The notes beneath the pieces were generated by a model that did not search any database, was not told the origin of the DNA, and was given only the letters and a program-made list of their open reading frames with translations. A DNA stretch of 64,000 bases, taken from an uncultured Clostridium sp. Lineage in GTDB: Bacteria > Bacillota_A > Clostridia > TANB77 > CAG-508. Shown here one piece after another: positions 9,779 to 19,363 of this stretch (positions are counted from its first letter, which is position 1; each line of letters opens with the position of its first letter). The stretch covers positions 8,618 through 72,617 of the forward strand of contig CANCZH010000001.1 in the NCBI GenBank assembly GCA_947382445.1, read 5' to 3'. A program made the translations under genes and the position numbers.

Positions 9779-10141
9779 ATGCCAAAAGATAGTAATAGAA
9801 TGAATAAAGTGAATGAGGAGCTTAAAAAAGAAATAAGTATTGTTATTTCTCAAGAGTTGAAAGATCCTCATATCACTGGATTAATCAGTGTAACAAAGGT
9901 TGATACAACTCCGGACTTAAGATTTGCTAGAGTGTATGTTAGTATGATAAATGCTAAGAGTAATAAAGATAATTTAGCAAGATTAAAAAAATGTTCTGGT
10001 TTTATTAGAACTATGATTGCTAAAAGAGTAAATCTTAGAATTACACCTGAATTAGTATTTTTATTTGATGAATCAATTGAATATGGTTCAAGAATAGATT
10101 CAATTTTACAAGAAATAACAAAAGATATGAAAAAAGACTAG
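9779..10141 (+). CDS. rbfA: Ribosome-binding factor A
   Basis: 30S maturation factor with a KH-like fold. 120 residues from ATG 9779, which has GAGAGGTGAAAA upstream; the open frame extends to 9707 but that part runs through a repeat-like spacer. Family segments: RMNKVNEELKKEISIVISQELKDPHI, GLISVTKVDTTPDLRFARVYVS and RITPELVFLFDESIEYGSRI. Follows infB as usual. Confidence 0.95.
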   Translation: MPKDSNRMNKVNEELKKEISIVISQELKDPHITGLISVTKVDTTPDLRFARVYVSMINAKSNKDNLARLKKCSGFIRTMIAKRVNLRITPELVFLFDESIEYGSRIDSILQEITKDMKKD

Positions 10142-10157
10142 GAATGGAGGAGCTTTT

Positions 10158-11108
10158 ATGACGTTAGACTCTATAAAAGAAGTAATAAAAGAAGCAAAGA
10201 ATATAGTTGTATTTACTCACGAAAATCCAGATGGTGATGCTGTTGGAAGTAGTTTGGCAGTATATTTAGTATTAAAACAAAAGGGAAAAAATGTAGATCT
10301 AGTTATACCGAATTTTCCTAAAACATATAAATTTTTGCCAAACTCTGATAATGTATTATTAGAGCCAAAATTAGAAAAATATGATTTAGCAATAGCATTA
10401 GATTGTGCTGATATCAAAAGATTAGATGATCCTACTGAAACATTTTTAAAATGTGAAACACGTGTTAATATTGATCATCATACTTCAAATGGTATGTTTG
10501 GCGATTTGAATTTTGTTGATCCTGTTGCACCAGCTTGTAGTCAGATTATTACTACAATTTTAGAATATTTTAAAATAGATATAGACAAAGATGTTGCAAC
10601 ATGCTTAATTACTGGTATAATTACTGATACTGGTGGATTTAGATATGAGGGTGTTACAACAGAAACTTTTGAAATTGCATCTAATTTCTTAGAAAAAGGT
10701 GTAAAGATTTCAAAGATATATAAAGACTCTTTAAGCAATATTTCAAAAGAAAAATTTGAAGCTAGAAAGTTGGCTACTAATAGAACAGAATTTTTAGAAG
10801 ATGGAAAAATTGCTTATACATATATAACTAAAGAAGATATGGAGAAACTTAATGTTATTAGAAGTGATTTAGATGGAATTGTAGAAAATGGTAGAGATGT
10901 TGAAGGAGTTGAAGTTTCAGTATTCTTATATGAAACTGATAAAGGATTTAAAGCATCTTTACGTTCTAATAATTATGTGAATGTTTCTGATATATGTTTG
11001 TTATTTAATGGCGGAGGACATGTTAGAGCTGCTGGATGTACAATTTCCAGTTCTTTAGAAGAAGCTAAAACAAAAATAATTAAAGAAGTAAAAAGAGTTT
11101 TAAAGTAG
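10158..11108 (+). CDS. nrnA: Bifunctional oligoribonuclease / pAp phosphatase NrnA
   Basis: DHH-family phosphoesterase that degrades nano-RNA and 3'-phosphoadenosine 5'-phosphate. 316 residues. The DHH metal motifs are all visible: HENPDGDAVGSSLA, ALDCAD, NIDHHTSN and DTGGFRY, and the DHHA1 domain ends with the GGGHVRAAGC substrate-binding motif. Last gene of the operon; a terminator follows immediately. Confidence 0.93.
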   Translation: MTLDSIKEVIKEAKNIVVFTHENPDGDAVGSSLAVYLVLKQKGKNVDLVIPNFPKTYKFLPNSDNVLLEPKLEKYDLAIALDCADIKRLDDPTETFLKCETRVNIDHHTSNGMFGDLNFVDPVAPACSQIITTILEYFKIDIDKDVATCLITGIITDTGGFRYEGVTTETFEIASNFLEKGVKISKIYKDSLSNISKEKFEARKLATNRTEFLEDGKIAYTYITKEDMEKLNVIRSDLDGIVENGRDVEGVEVSVFLYETDKGFKASLRSNNYVNVSDICLLFNGGGHVRAAGCTISSSLEEAKTKIIKEVKRVLK

Positions 11109-11137
11109 ATAGTTTTAAAAAGACTATCTATTTTTTT
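11107..11137 (+). terminator. Terminator after nrnA
   Basis: AGATAGT pairs with ACTATCT across a short loop and is followed by seven Ts. The hairpin begins in the nrnA stop codon and ends the rimP-nusA-infB operon. Confidence 0.85.
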
Positions 11138-11212
11138 AGACTCTAAGTCTAAAAAATCTTGACGATTTTATTTTGTAGGCATATAATATAATAAAAATCG
11201 ACTAATAGTCTA
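11135..11212 (+). promoter_or_regulatory. tetR promoter flanked by two operator palindromes
   Basis: TTGACG (11159-11164) and TATAAT (11182-11187) are 17 bases apart. A palindrome TTTAGACTCTAAGTCTAAA (11135-11153) lies before the -35, and a second, containing GACTAATAGTC (11200-11210), lies at the expected transcription start. Both share GACT-N3-AGTC. This arrangement fits autorepression by the TetR regulator encoded next. Confidence 0.7.
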
Positions 11213-11226
11213 AAAAGAGGTGCTAT

Positions 11227-11823
11227 ATGAAAACAGAGGAAAGAAAAAAAGAATTAGTAAAAAAAGCATATGAATTGTTTATTACTAAAGGGTATGAGAA
11301 TACATCTGTTGATGATATTATTGCGAGTGCTGGAATTGCTAAGGGAACATATTATTATCATTTTGAAAGTAAAGAACAAATACTAGAAGAAGTTGTAAAT
11401 ATGATGATTGACAAAGGTGTTGAAAAAGCAAAAACAATAGTACAATCAGATTTAAAATTAGAAGAAAAGTTAGTTTATACTATTCTTGCTCTTAGAGCTA
11501 CACCAGAAGAACAATCTATGCAAGATACAATACATGAAAAAGAAAATATTGTTTTGCATAAAAAAATAAATGATAGAATTATTGATAAGGCTGTTCCAAT
11601 ACTTTCTGAGATAGCAAGAGAAGCAAGGAAAGAAGGATTATTTAATTGTGATGATAATATTGAAGAAAGAGTTAGAATGACTTTAATATTAAGCAATGAA
11701 ATGTTTGACCATAATGAAATAAGAGAGAAACAAATTTTGGTATTCATTGATACAATAGAAAAAATATACGGTGCGAAAACTGGGACACTTTCGTTTATAT
11801 CAAAATTAATTAAGGAGAATTAA
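11227..11823 (+). CDS. TetR/AcrR family transcriptional regulator
   Basis: 198 residues. The N-terminal TetR DNA-binding domain is clear: KKELVKKAYELFITKGYENTSVDDIIASAGIAKGTYYYHFESKEQI, with the helix-turn-helix at about residues 26-47. The C-terminal ligand domain is not assignable. It is the first gene of a three-gene unit with an ABC ATPase and a permease, so it probably controls that exporter through the paired GACT-N3-AGTC sites in its own promoter. Confidence 0.9.
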   Translation: MKTEERKKELVKKAYELFITKGYENTSVDDIIASAGIAKGTYYYHFESKEQILEEVVNMMIDKGVEKAKTIVQSDLKLEEKLVYTILALRATPEEQSMQDTIHEKENIVLHKKINDRIIDKAVPILSEIAREARKEGLFNCDDNIEERVRMTLILSNEMFDHNEIREKQILVFIDTIEKIYGAKTGTLSFISKLIKEN

Positions 11824-11824
11824 A

Positions 11825-12583
11825 ATGAAAGATAAAATTATAAGTGCTAAAAATTTAGTAAAAAGTTTTGGAAATGGGAGTACAAAACAAAACATAATTA
11901 ATAATTTAGATTTAGATATATATGCAAATGATTTTACAATTATAATGGGTTCAAGTGGAGCTGGTAAATCTACTTTAATGTATCTTTTATCAGGAATGGA
12001 TAAGGCAGACTGTGGAAATATAGTATTTAATAATAAAGATATTTGTAAAATGAATAATGATGAACTAGCTATATTTAGAAGAAAAAATTGTGGTTTTGTA
12101 TTTCAACAAATATACATGCTTGACAAAATGAGTTTAATGGATAATGTACTTACATCTGGCTTACTTGTTAGTAAAAATAAAAAGGAAATTGTAAAAAAAG
12201 CAAAAGAATTGTTTGAAAGTGTTAATATTCCAGAAATTACATATAAAAAGAATATGAATCAAATATCTGGTGGTGAATGCCAAAGAGCAGGAATTGTTAG
12301 AGCAGCAATAAATAATCCAACTGTTATATTTGCAGATGAGCCAACAGGAGCATTAAACTCTGAAAATTCCATTGCTGTGTTGGATGTTTTAACTAAATTA
12401 AATAATAATGGTCAAAGTATTATTATGGTTACACATGATAAAAAAAGTGCCCTTAGAGGAAATAGAATTATATATTTAAAAGATGGTAAAATATTTGGTG
12501 AACTTTCTTTAAAAAAATATGAAGAAAATGATAATGAAAGAAATGAAAAGCTAGATAAATTCTTAAAAGAAATGGGGTGGTAA
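11825..12583 (+). CDS. ABC transporter ATP-binding protein (MacB/BceA type)
   Basis: 252 residues. Walker A GSSGAGKST, Q-loop FVFQQIYM, signature ISGGECQRAGIVRA, Walker B VIFADEPTGALN and the H-loop TVMVTHD-like segment (IIMVTHDKK) are present. The EPTGALN ending is typical of MacB/LolD/BceA exporters that work with FtsX-type permeases, which is what follows. Starts one base after the tetR stop. Confidence 0.94.
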   Translation: MKDKIISAKNLVKSFGNGSTKQNIINNLDLDIYANDFTIIMGSSGAGKSTLMYLLSGMDKADCGNIVFNNKDICKMNNDELAIFRRKNCGFVFQQIYMLDKMSLMDNVLTSGLLVSKNKKEIVKKAKELFESVNIPEITYKKNMNQISGGECQRAGIVRAAINNPTVIFADEPTGALNSENSIAVLDVLTKLNNNGQSIIMVTHDKKSALRGNRIIYLKDGKIFGELSLKKYEENDNERNEKLDKFLKEMGW

Positions 12584-12585
12584 TT

Positions 12586-14893
12586 TTGAAAAAATTAATT
12601 GCCATATCTAAATACTTTTTTAAGAAAAATTTAAAAGATATTATATCATTTTCAATTATTTTATTTATTGCTACTGTATTATTTTCAAGTAGCATAATGA
12701 TAAATTTTAATATTATGAAAGATTACGATGATGAATTTAATAGGCTAAATACGGCAAATACTTTTTTTATAGTGTCAAGTGCCCAGTATTCAGATAATTT
12801 GCTTGAAGATATAAAAAATATTGAAGGCATAAATGAAGCAGAAATGCAAAAAGGAATAATGCTTAATGTACCAGTAAGCATGGAAGGGTCTATTCAAGAA
12901 CAAAATCAGATATTTTATAATGTAGATGATGAGTGTAATATAAACAAGAAAGAAATAATAGAAAGAGATAATAGTATAGAGCATGGAATATATCTTTCAA
13001 ATTATACTTTTATTCATTCTGAATTAAAATTAAAAGATAAATATGAATTTAATATAGATAATATTCCTTATACTTTTAATATTAAAGGTTATGTTAATGA
13101 AATGCAGTATGGTAATTATTCTTCATCTGTTATAGGAGAATATTTAGAAAATGATTCATATAATTACTTATTAAAAAACAATCTAGATAAGGAAATTACT
13201 ACAATTTCTGTAAGGGCGGAAGATAGTCATTTGGCTTATAATAATATATCTAAATATTTAAGTAGTAAAAATATTAATGTTTTAAATAAAAATTATAAAG
13301 AACAAGCCAAAAATCAGAGACTTGCTATTTCAAATATATTAGTTTTAATACTTGTGGTATTTGCAAGTTCAATACTTATTATAAGTTTATTTGTAAGTAA
13401 ATTTAAAATAGAACAGACCATAGAAGAAGAAATGTCTAATATGGGAGCGTTAGAAGCACTAGGATATACAAGTAAAGAGATAATAATTGCAAATATATTT
13501 CCATATATACTAAGTGGATTAATCTTTACTATACTTGGTATAATTTCTTCATATTTCATGTTGCCAGTTCTTAGTAAAGTTATAGAAATGCAGTCAGGTT
13601 TTATTTGGAAAACTAAAATATATTTAGGATTAAATGCACTAGTATTGTTTATTAATTTAATTTTAATAACTATATTTACACTTATAGCTTCTTTAAAAAT
13701 AAAGAAATTAAATCCTATAAATGCAATTAGAGGAATTAATGAAAAAGAAAACTATCGAAATTATTTTGAAATAGAAAAAACAAAAGGTAATATTAATTTT
13801 ATTTTAATGCTAAAGAATTTTATAAATACTAAAAAGCAAAATATATTACTTGGTATAGTGCTATTTTTGATAACAATTATATCTTCATTTATAGGTATAT
13901 TGTTTTATAACATAAATATGAATCCTATTAATTTTATAAATACTCTAGTAGAAGAACATCCATCGGTTGTTGTTTCATCTAATAAAGATTGGCGAGAGGA
14001 TTTAAAAACTCAATATAATGTAAAAAATGTTTTGTACTATGATGAAAATGTAATGACAAATTATAATGACAATTCTTATAAAACATTTGTAGCAGAAAGT
14101 TTCGAAAAATTATCAAATGATTTATGTTATGAAGGTAGCAATCCAAAGACAAAATTTGAAGTAGCAATAGGAAGCAAAATTAAGGAAATCTACAATATAA
14201 ATATTGGAGATTATATTACATTAAGTAAAAATGGATTAGAGAAAAAATATAAAGTTGTTCGGATTTATTCAATCTGTTAATTATTCTGGTGAAGTAATGG
14301 AAATGACCATAGATGGTTATAGAAATTTGGATAATTCATATTTACCAAAAACGATGTATGTATATTTAGAAAATGAACAAAAATCTGAAGAATTCATAAA
14401 TCAAATTAAAGATAAATATAACAATGATATTATTTCTACAATGAATTATGCAGAGGGAATGGATTCTGCTATGAATATGTATGTTTCATTAATAAGTATT
14501 ATTTGTGTTGTAATTATTACAGTTACATTATTACTTATATATTTAATTTTATATATAACAATATCGTCTATTATAACAAGAAGAAAACAAGAACTTGGTA
14601 TATTTAAGGCAATAGGATATGAAAATAAACAATTAGTTAGACAATTAATTGGTGGATTTATGCCTTCAACAATCCTAGCTACAATATTAGGGCTTATAGT
14701 AAGCAAAATAATTATGAACAATGTTTATAGTTCAATATTTAATTTAGTTGGAGCATATAAAGTAAGTTTTGAATATCCGTTTATAGTATTTTTAATCATA
14801 GTGATTTTTATAATAATAAGTACAATTATTATTGGAATACTACTTGCAAAGAGAATCAAAAGGATTTCAGTATATTCATTAATAAAAGATTAG
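12586..14893 (+). CDS. FtsX-like ABC permease, needing a +1 shift at CGG 14260
   Basis: Large MacB/BceB-like permease. The start is probably TTG 12586 (GGGGTGG upstream); GTG 12577 is possible. Frame 0 reaches an in-frame CGG at 14260-14262 and would end at TAA 14278. Dropping the C (GGA at 14261) continues smoothly through VVGFIQSVNYSGE to 14893, giving 768 residues. The whole has the duplicated FtsX layout: an N-terminal helix and three helices at about 245-365, a second external loop, then three C-terminal helices with the ITRRKQELGIFKAIGYENKQL coupling region. Without the shift the last three helices would be lost. Confidence 0.82.
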
Positions 14894-14903
14894 AATAAAA
14901 AAG

Positions 14904-14946
14904 TTAGCACTCTCCTATTGACATTGCCAAAATAGTGGTATTATAT
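14904..14946 (+). promoter_or_regulatory. hsp20 promoter with a degenerate CIRCE element
   Basis: TTAGCACTC (14904-14912) is a perfect left CIRCE arm. After exactly nine bases comes CATTGCCAA (14922-14930), matching 6 of 9 positions of the right arm GAGTGCTAA. The -35 TTGACA (14918-14923) lies in the spacer and right arm, with TTATAT (14941-14946) 17 bases on. HrcA would compete with RNA polymerase here. Confidence 0.6.
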
Positions 14947-15015
14947 AAGTATAAAAAATAAATATGTGCTACCGCAATAGGTGTCAACACATAAAATGAA
15001 AGGAAGTAGATTGAT

Positions 15016-15438
15016 ATGATGATGATACCAAGAAGGAGAAATGAATTTGATTTATTAGATGAAATGTTTACAGATCCATTTTTTAATGAACATGAGAGCA
15101 AAGTAATGAAGACTGATATTAAAGAAAAAAATGATAAATATTTGATTGATGTTGAATTACCAGGCTATGAAAAACAAAACATTAAAATGCATATAGAAGA
15201 TGGATACCTAACAATTCATGCAGAAATGAATTCTAGTCATGAAGAAAAAGAAGATGGAAAATTTGTAAGAAAAGAAAGATATATAGGTTCTTGTTCAAGA
15301 AGTTTTTATGTAGGGGATGAAGTTAAATGTGAAGATATAACAGCAACATTTAAAAACGGAGTCCTAAAAATAGAAATTCCTAAAAAAGAAAAAAATAAAG
15401 AAATTTCAGAGAAAAAATATATTCAAATAGGAGACTAA
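15016..15438 (+). CDS. Small heat shock protein, Hsp20/alpha-crystallin family
   Basis: ATP-independent holdase. 140 residues: a short N-terminal arm (RRRNEFDLLDEMFTDPFF), the alpha-crystallin domain from about residue 32 to 125 (DVELPGYEKQNIKMHIEDGYLTI; the conserved FKNGVLKIEIPK near the end) and a short tail. Three tandem ATG codons (15016, 15019, 15022) are possible starts; GGAAGTAG is upstream. Expression is probably heat-inducible given the CIRCE-like promoter. Confidence 0.93.
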   Translation: MMMIPRRRNEFDLLDEMFTDPFFNEHESKVMKTDIKEKNDKYLIDVELPGYEKQNIKMHIEDGYLTIHAEMNSSHEEKEDGKFVRKERYIGSCSRSFYVGDEVKCEDITATFKNGVLKIEIPKKEKNKEISEKKYIQIGD

Positions 15439-15453
15439 TAATATATAAAACAA

Positions 15454-15490
15454 ATACTCTATACAAAATGTATGGAGTATTTTTATATTT
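15454..15490 (+). terminator. Terminator after hsp20
   Basis: ATACTC and ATACA pair with TGTAT and GAGTAT around an AAA loop, followed by TTTTATATTT. Confidence 0.7.
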
Positions 15491-15528
15491 TGTGATAAAC
15501 TCATTAAATATAAAGGAGGTTTCAAAAG

Positions 15529-16383
15529 ATGTATTTAAATTTTATACAAATATTAAGTATTGTATTATTATTTTTTGGAATTGTAACATTAGCAATTGGA
15601 AAGTTTAAAAAAAAGAAATATATATTAGCTATTGGAATAGTTTTTCTGTTAGCAATTTTAGATATATGGTCAACAATTTTTATTATGGGACTTATGGAAG
15701 AAAATCCAAACTCAAAAGAAAATATTGGAAATGAGAATATTGTAAAAAATAATATTATAGAGAATGATATTTTAGAAAATAATATAGAAAAACAAGCAGA
15801 AAATATAACAGAAAAAATGTTAAATGATGAGTTTTATTTTTGGGGAACGATATATGATATAGATGAAAATTATATTTATTTTTCTAATAATAATTCTAAA
15901 AAATATTGTATAAATAAAAATGATTTTTCATATTTAAATGGAAGAACAGCCAAAAGTATGAATTTGACAGATGTAAAAGTTGGTGATTATATAAATGAAG
16001 ATGGAAAGAAAATTATTGTATACAGAAAGATTTCAGGAGATGAATTAAATAAAGAATTATTGTATAATTTTACTTTAGAAGAAGACGAAAAAATGATGAT
16101 GGTAAATACAATAGAAATAGAAGATATAGATATTATAGAAAATAAAGCAATTGTAAAAATAAAATATGGAGATGTGATTGGTGATGACATAACAGATGAA
16201 AAATTTGAGACAATTGTAGAATTTAATTCAAATACGAAATTTTATAGCAAAGGGAATAATATAAATTCTGTAAATGATTTAGAATATGCAAAATATAATA
16301 TTAATTCTATTATTTTAGATAGAGATACAATTAATAAAGAAAGTCCTGCAATTGTGAATATATTCGAAAGTACAGATAATTAG
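15529..16383 (+). CDS. Hypothetical membrane-anchored protein
   Basis: 284 residues; AAGGAGG precedes the ATG. Two hydrophobic helices at about residues 3-23 and 29-52 form a hairpin, followed by an Asn/Glu-rich linker with repeated 'NIIEN/ILENN' segments and a ~190-residue soluble domain. No family recognised. It lies alone between hsp20 and truB. Confidence 0.6.
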   Translation: MYLNFIQILSIVLLFFGIVTLAIGKFKKKKYILAIGIVFLLAILDIWSTIFIMGLMEENPNSKENIGNENIVKNNIIENDILENNIEKQAENITEKMLNDEFYFWGTIYDIDENYIYFSNNNSKKYCINKNDFSYLNGRTAKSMNLTDVKVGDYINEDGKKIIVYRKISGDELNKELLYNFTLEEDEKMMMVNTIEIEDIDIIENKAIVKIKYGDVIGDDITDEKFETIVEFNSNTKFYSKGNNINSVNDLEYAKYNINSIILDRDTINKESPAIVNIFESTDN

Positions 16384-16410
16384 AATAAATATGATAGATA
16401 GGGAGATTTT

Positions 16411-17274
16411 ATGGATGGAATAATTTTAATTAATAAAGAAAAAGGAATTACTTCTTTTGGAGTAGTTGCAAAACTTAGAAAGATTTTTAACACTAAAAAG
16501 GTTGGTCATTGTGGTACTTTAGATCCTAATGCAACTGGTGTACTGCCAGTAATGATAGGGCAAGCTACTAAAATATCTAAATATTTAGTAGAGCATGATA
16601 AAGAATATGTTGCTAATGTAAAATTAGGTGTAAAAACTGATTCAGCCGATTCAGAGGGAAATATAATTGAAACAGATAATTTTATTTTGAATGTTAATGA
16701 TGAAAAAGAATATATTAATAAAATTAATGGTTTAGTGGGAAAACAAAAACAAATTCCACCTATGTATTCAGCAATAAAAGTTGATGGTAAAAAATTATAT
16801 GAGTATGCTAGAAAAGGAATTGAAATTGAAAGAGATGCTCGTGATATTGAAATTTATGATATTAAAGTAGAAAAAATTGATTATGAATTGAATGAAATAA
16901 AATTTAGAGTAAAGTGTTCAAAAGGTACATATATTAGAACTTTATGTGAAACAATTGCAGAACAATTAGGAACAATTGGATATATGGAATCTCTTATGAG
17001 AACTAAAGTAGATGATTTCAATATAGAAGATAGCGTAATTTTATCAGATTTAGAAAAATTAGAAAATAAAGAAAGTGCAGTAATTTCAATTGAACAATTA
17101 TTTAAAGATAAGGAAACAATTATTTTAAATGATAGAAAAACGGACTTGTTTTTAAATGGTGTGAAGCTTACGCAAAAAAAACAAGATGGTTTATATAGGA
17201 TTTATCAACAAGATAGATTTTTAGGAATTGGAATCATTAGTGAAAATTTATTAAAGCGAGATATTATTTTATAA
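16411..17274 (+). CDS. truB: tRNA pseudouridine-55 synthase TruB
   Basis: Makes pseudouridine 55 in the tRNA T loop. 287 residues. The catalytic motif GTLDPNATGVLPV (Asp about residue 39) is clear, as are KEYVANVKLGVKTDSADSEG, the QIPPMYSAIKVDGKKLYEYAR segment and KGTYIRTLCETI. Ribosome binding site TAGGGAG. In related genomes truB directly follows nrnA; here the regulator-exporter, hsp20 and a hypothetical gene lie between. Confidence 0.95.
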   Translation: MDGIILINKEKGITSFGVVAKLRKIFNTKKVGHCGTLDPNATGVLPVMIGQATKISKYLVEHDKEYVANVKLGVKTDSADSEGNIIETDNFILNVNDEKEYINKINGLVGKQKQIPPMYSAIKVDGKKLYEYARKGIEIERDARDIEIYDIKVEKIDYELNEIKFRVKCSKGTYIRTLCETIAEQLGTIGYMESLMRTKVDDFNIEDSVILSDLEKLENKESAVISIEQLFKDKETIILNDRKTDLFLNGVKLTQKKQDGLYRIYQQDRFLGIGIISENLLKRDIIL

Positions 17275-17288
17275 TATCTCGTTTTTTT
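17257..17288 (+). terminator. Terminator overlapping the truB stop
   Basis: CGAGATATTA pairs perfectly with TAATATCTCG around TTTTA, followed by seven Ts. The right arm begins with the truB stop codon TAA. Confidence 0.9.
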
Positions 17289-17429
17289 AGGTATATACTT
17301 TATGGAGAATATATATAATTAAAAAATAAAGTTATGTGTTTGTAGAAAATAGAAGATATATCATGAAAATGTTGATATATTAATAGTTATAGGAAACAAT
17401 AAAAATACGAACAAATTTTCTAAAAACTA

Positions 17430-17458
17430 TTGACAAATTACTATAAAAAATATAAAAT
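17430..17458 (+). promoter_or_regulatory. Promoter of the YgjP-like gene
   Basis: TTGACA (17430-17435) and TAAAAT (17453-17458) are 17 bases apart, about 40 bases before the start codon. The rest of the ~220-base spacer after truB shows no other feature. Confidence 0.7.
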
Positions 17459-17496
17459 ACTACCAAACAGAAGTTCTAAAACTTGGAGGTAGTAAA

Positions 17497-18162
17497 ATGA
17501 GAAATGAAATAATTACATATAGTGTTAATAAAACAAATGATAGAGAGTTATATATTTCAGTACAAAATGGGGAAGTTTTAGTACGTGCTCCTTGGTATAT
17601 TACAAAAGAAAAAATACAAGAAGCTGTTACTAATAAGAAAAATTGGATAATGAAAAAACTAAAAGAATATCAAGAAGAAAATGAAATAAGCTTGAGACCA
17701 ATTCAAATTATGGGTATTGTTTATAATTTAAAAGTTTCTTATAAAAATATAAATGTTATAGAATGTAACATGGAGAACAATATTATTAAGATTAATTTAC
17801 CTAAAAAATATAAAAAAATAGATAATGAAACAATGACAGATATAGTAATTGATAAAATGTATTTTAAAATTGCAGAAAGAGAATTAGAAAGCATTATGGA
17901 AAAAACAAGATTAACACTTGGATTTGCACCAGAGGATTATGAAATTGTAGAAATGAAAGATTGCCTAGCTAAATGTACAGACGATAAGAAAATTTTAATT
18001 AATCCTAGAATTATAAAATATAAAAGAGAAGTTATAGAGTATGTTATTATGCATGAATTTTGCCATTTAAAATATAAAAATCATACTAAAAGTTTTTATA
18101 ACATGATAGAAAAATACATTCCAGATTATACAAAATATGAACTAAGAAATGTAAAGTATTAA
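17497..18162 (+). CDS. YgjP/DUF45-family metallopeptidase-like protein
   Basis: 221 residues. The zinc motif HEFCH (VIMHEFCHLKYKNHTKSFYNMI, about residue 187) with a third histidine in the following helix is the hallmark of the YgjP-like (DUF45, M48-type) family. The N-terminal half shows the usual VRAPWYITKEKIQEAVTNKKNWI segment. Substrate unknown. Own promoter and terminator. Confidence 0.85.
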   Translation: MRNEIITYSVNKTNDRELYISVQNGEVLVRAPWYITKEKIQEAVTNKKNWIMKKLKEYQEENEISLRPIQIMGIVYNLKVSYKNINVIECNMENNIIKINLPKKYKKIDNETMTDIVIDKMYFKIAERELESIMEKTRLTLGFAPEDYEIVEMKDCLAKCTDDKKILINPRIIKYKREVIEYVIMHEFCHLKYKNHTKSFYNMIEKYIPDYTKYELRNVKY

Positions 18163-18169
18163 TAAAAAT

Positions 18170-18212
18170 AAGAGGGCTAAAATATAATATTTTTATGCCC
18201 TTTTGTTTTTTT
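18170..18212 (+). terminator. Terminator after the YgjP-like gene
   Basis: AAGAGGGC and the adjoining TAAAATA pair with TATTTTTAT/GCCCTTTT, followed by further Ts. Confidence 0.7.
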
Positions 18213-18292
18213 ATGAATGGTTGTTTTTTAGTAGCATTATGTGATAAAATGTGAGTTATATAAAACCTATAATTTGGGAAAGGAAAATAAAA

Positions 18293-19349
18293 ATGAATAG
18301 AAATGAAACAAGACCAATATTTGTTGGAGGAGTACAAATTGGTGGACAAGATAAGGTAGTTATTCAATCTATGACAAATACCAAAACAAAAGATGTAGAA
18401 AAAACAGTAGAACAGATTATAAAACTAGAACAAGCAGGTTGTGAAATTATTAGAGTTGCATGTTTAGATATAGAAGATGCTAGATCAATAAAACAAATAA
18501 AAGAAAAGATACATATTCCAATAGTTGCTGATATTCATTTTGATTATAGGATTGCATTAGAAGCAGCAAAAGCAGGAGTAGATAAGATAAGGATAAATCC
18601 AGGAAATATAGGCTCAATAGATAGAGTAAAGCAAGTAGTTGATATTTGCAAAGAACGCAAAATACCAATAAGAATAGGAGTAAACAGTGGTTCACTTCCA
18701 AAAGACATTTTACAAAAATATGGAGGAAAACCATGTGCTAAAGCAATGGTAGAAAGTGGATTAAGACATATAAAAATACTAGAAGACTTAGATTTTTATG
18801 ATATAGCACTATCATTAAAAGCTTCTGATTTAACATTATGCATAGAAAGTTATGAGGAAGCAGCAAATACAATAAAATATCCATTACATTTAGGAGTAAC
18901 GCATGCAGGAACAGAGTTTAGTGGAACAGTTAGTTCAAGTATTGGATTAGGAAATCTATTACTAAAAGGAATAGGAGATACAATAAGAGTATCATTATCA
19001 GCAGACCCAGTTAAAGAAATAAAAGTTGCAAAAGAAATATTAAAAGACTGTAAACTATATAAATCACCAACATTAATTGCGTGTCCTACATGTGGAAGAA
19101 TACAGTATGATTTAATTCCAATAGCTAATGAAATAGAAGATTTTTTACAAACAATAAAGTCAGACATAACAGTGGCAGTAATGGGATGCCGGAGTAAACG
19201 GACCAGAAGAAGCAAGACATGCGGATATAGGAATTGCTGGAGGAGTAAAAGAAGGACTATTATTTAAAAAAGGCGAAATAATTAGAAAAATAAAACAAGA
19301 AGATATTGTATCAGAATTAAAGAAAGAAATCACAGAAATGATAAAATAG
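18293..19349 (+). CDS. ispG: Flavodoxin-dependent HMB-PP synthase IspG, needing a +1 shift at CGG 19190
   Basis: Fe-S enzyme of the MEP isoprenoid pathway converting MEcPP to HMB-PP. Start ATG 18293 (GGGAAAGGAAAA upstream). Frame 0 runs to CGG 19190-19192 and then degenerates into an Arg/Lys-rich tail ending at 19267. Skipping the C (GGA 19191) restores [18 protein letters not shown] and a normal C-terminus to TAG 19349, 351 residues, the usual short-IspG length. Cluster cysteines are C264 and C267 (ACPTCG) and C299 (MGC); the shift follows C299 immediately, and the fourth ligand, the Glu of NGPxEA, is read only in the +1 frame. Confidence 0.9.
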
Positions 19350-19363
19350 TATGGAGATATAAT

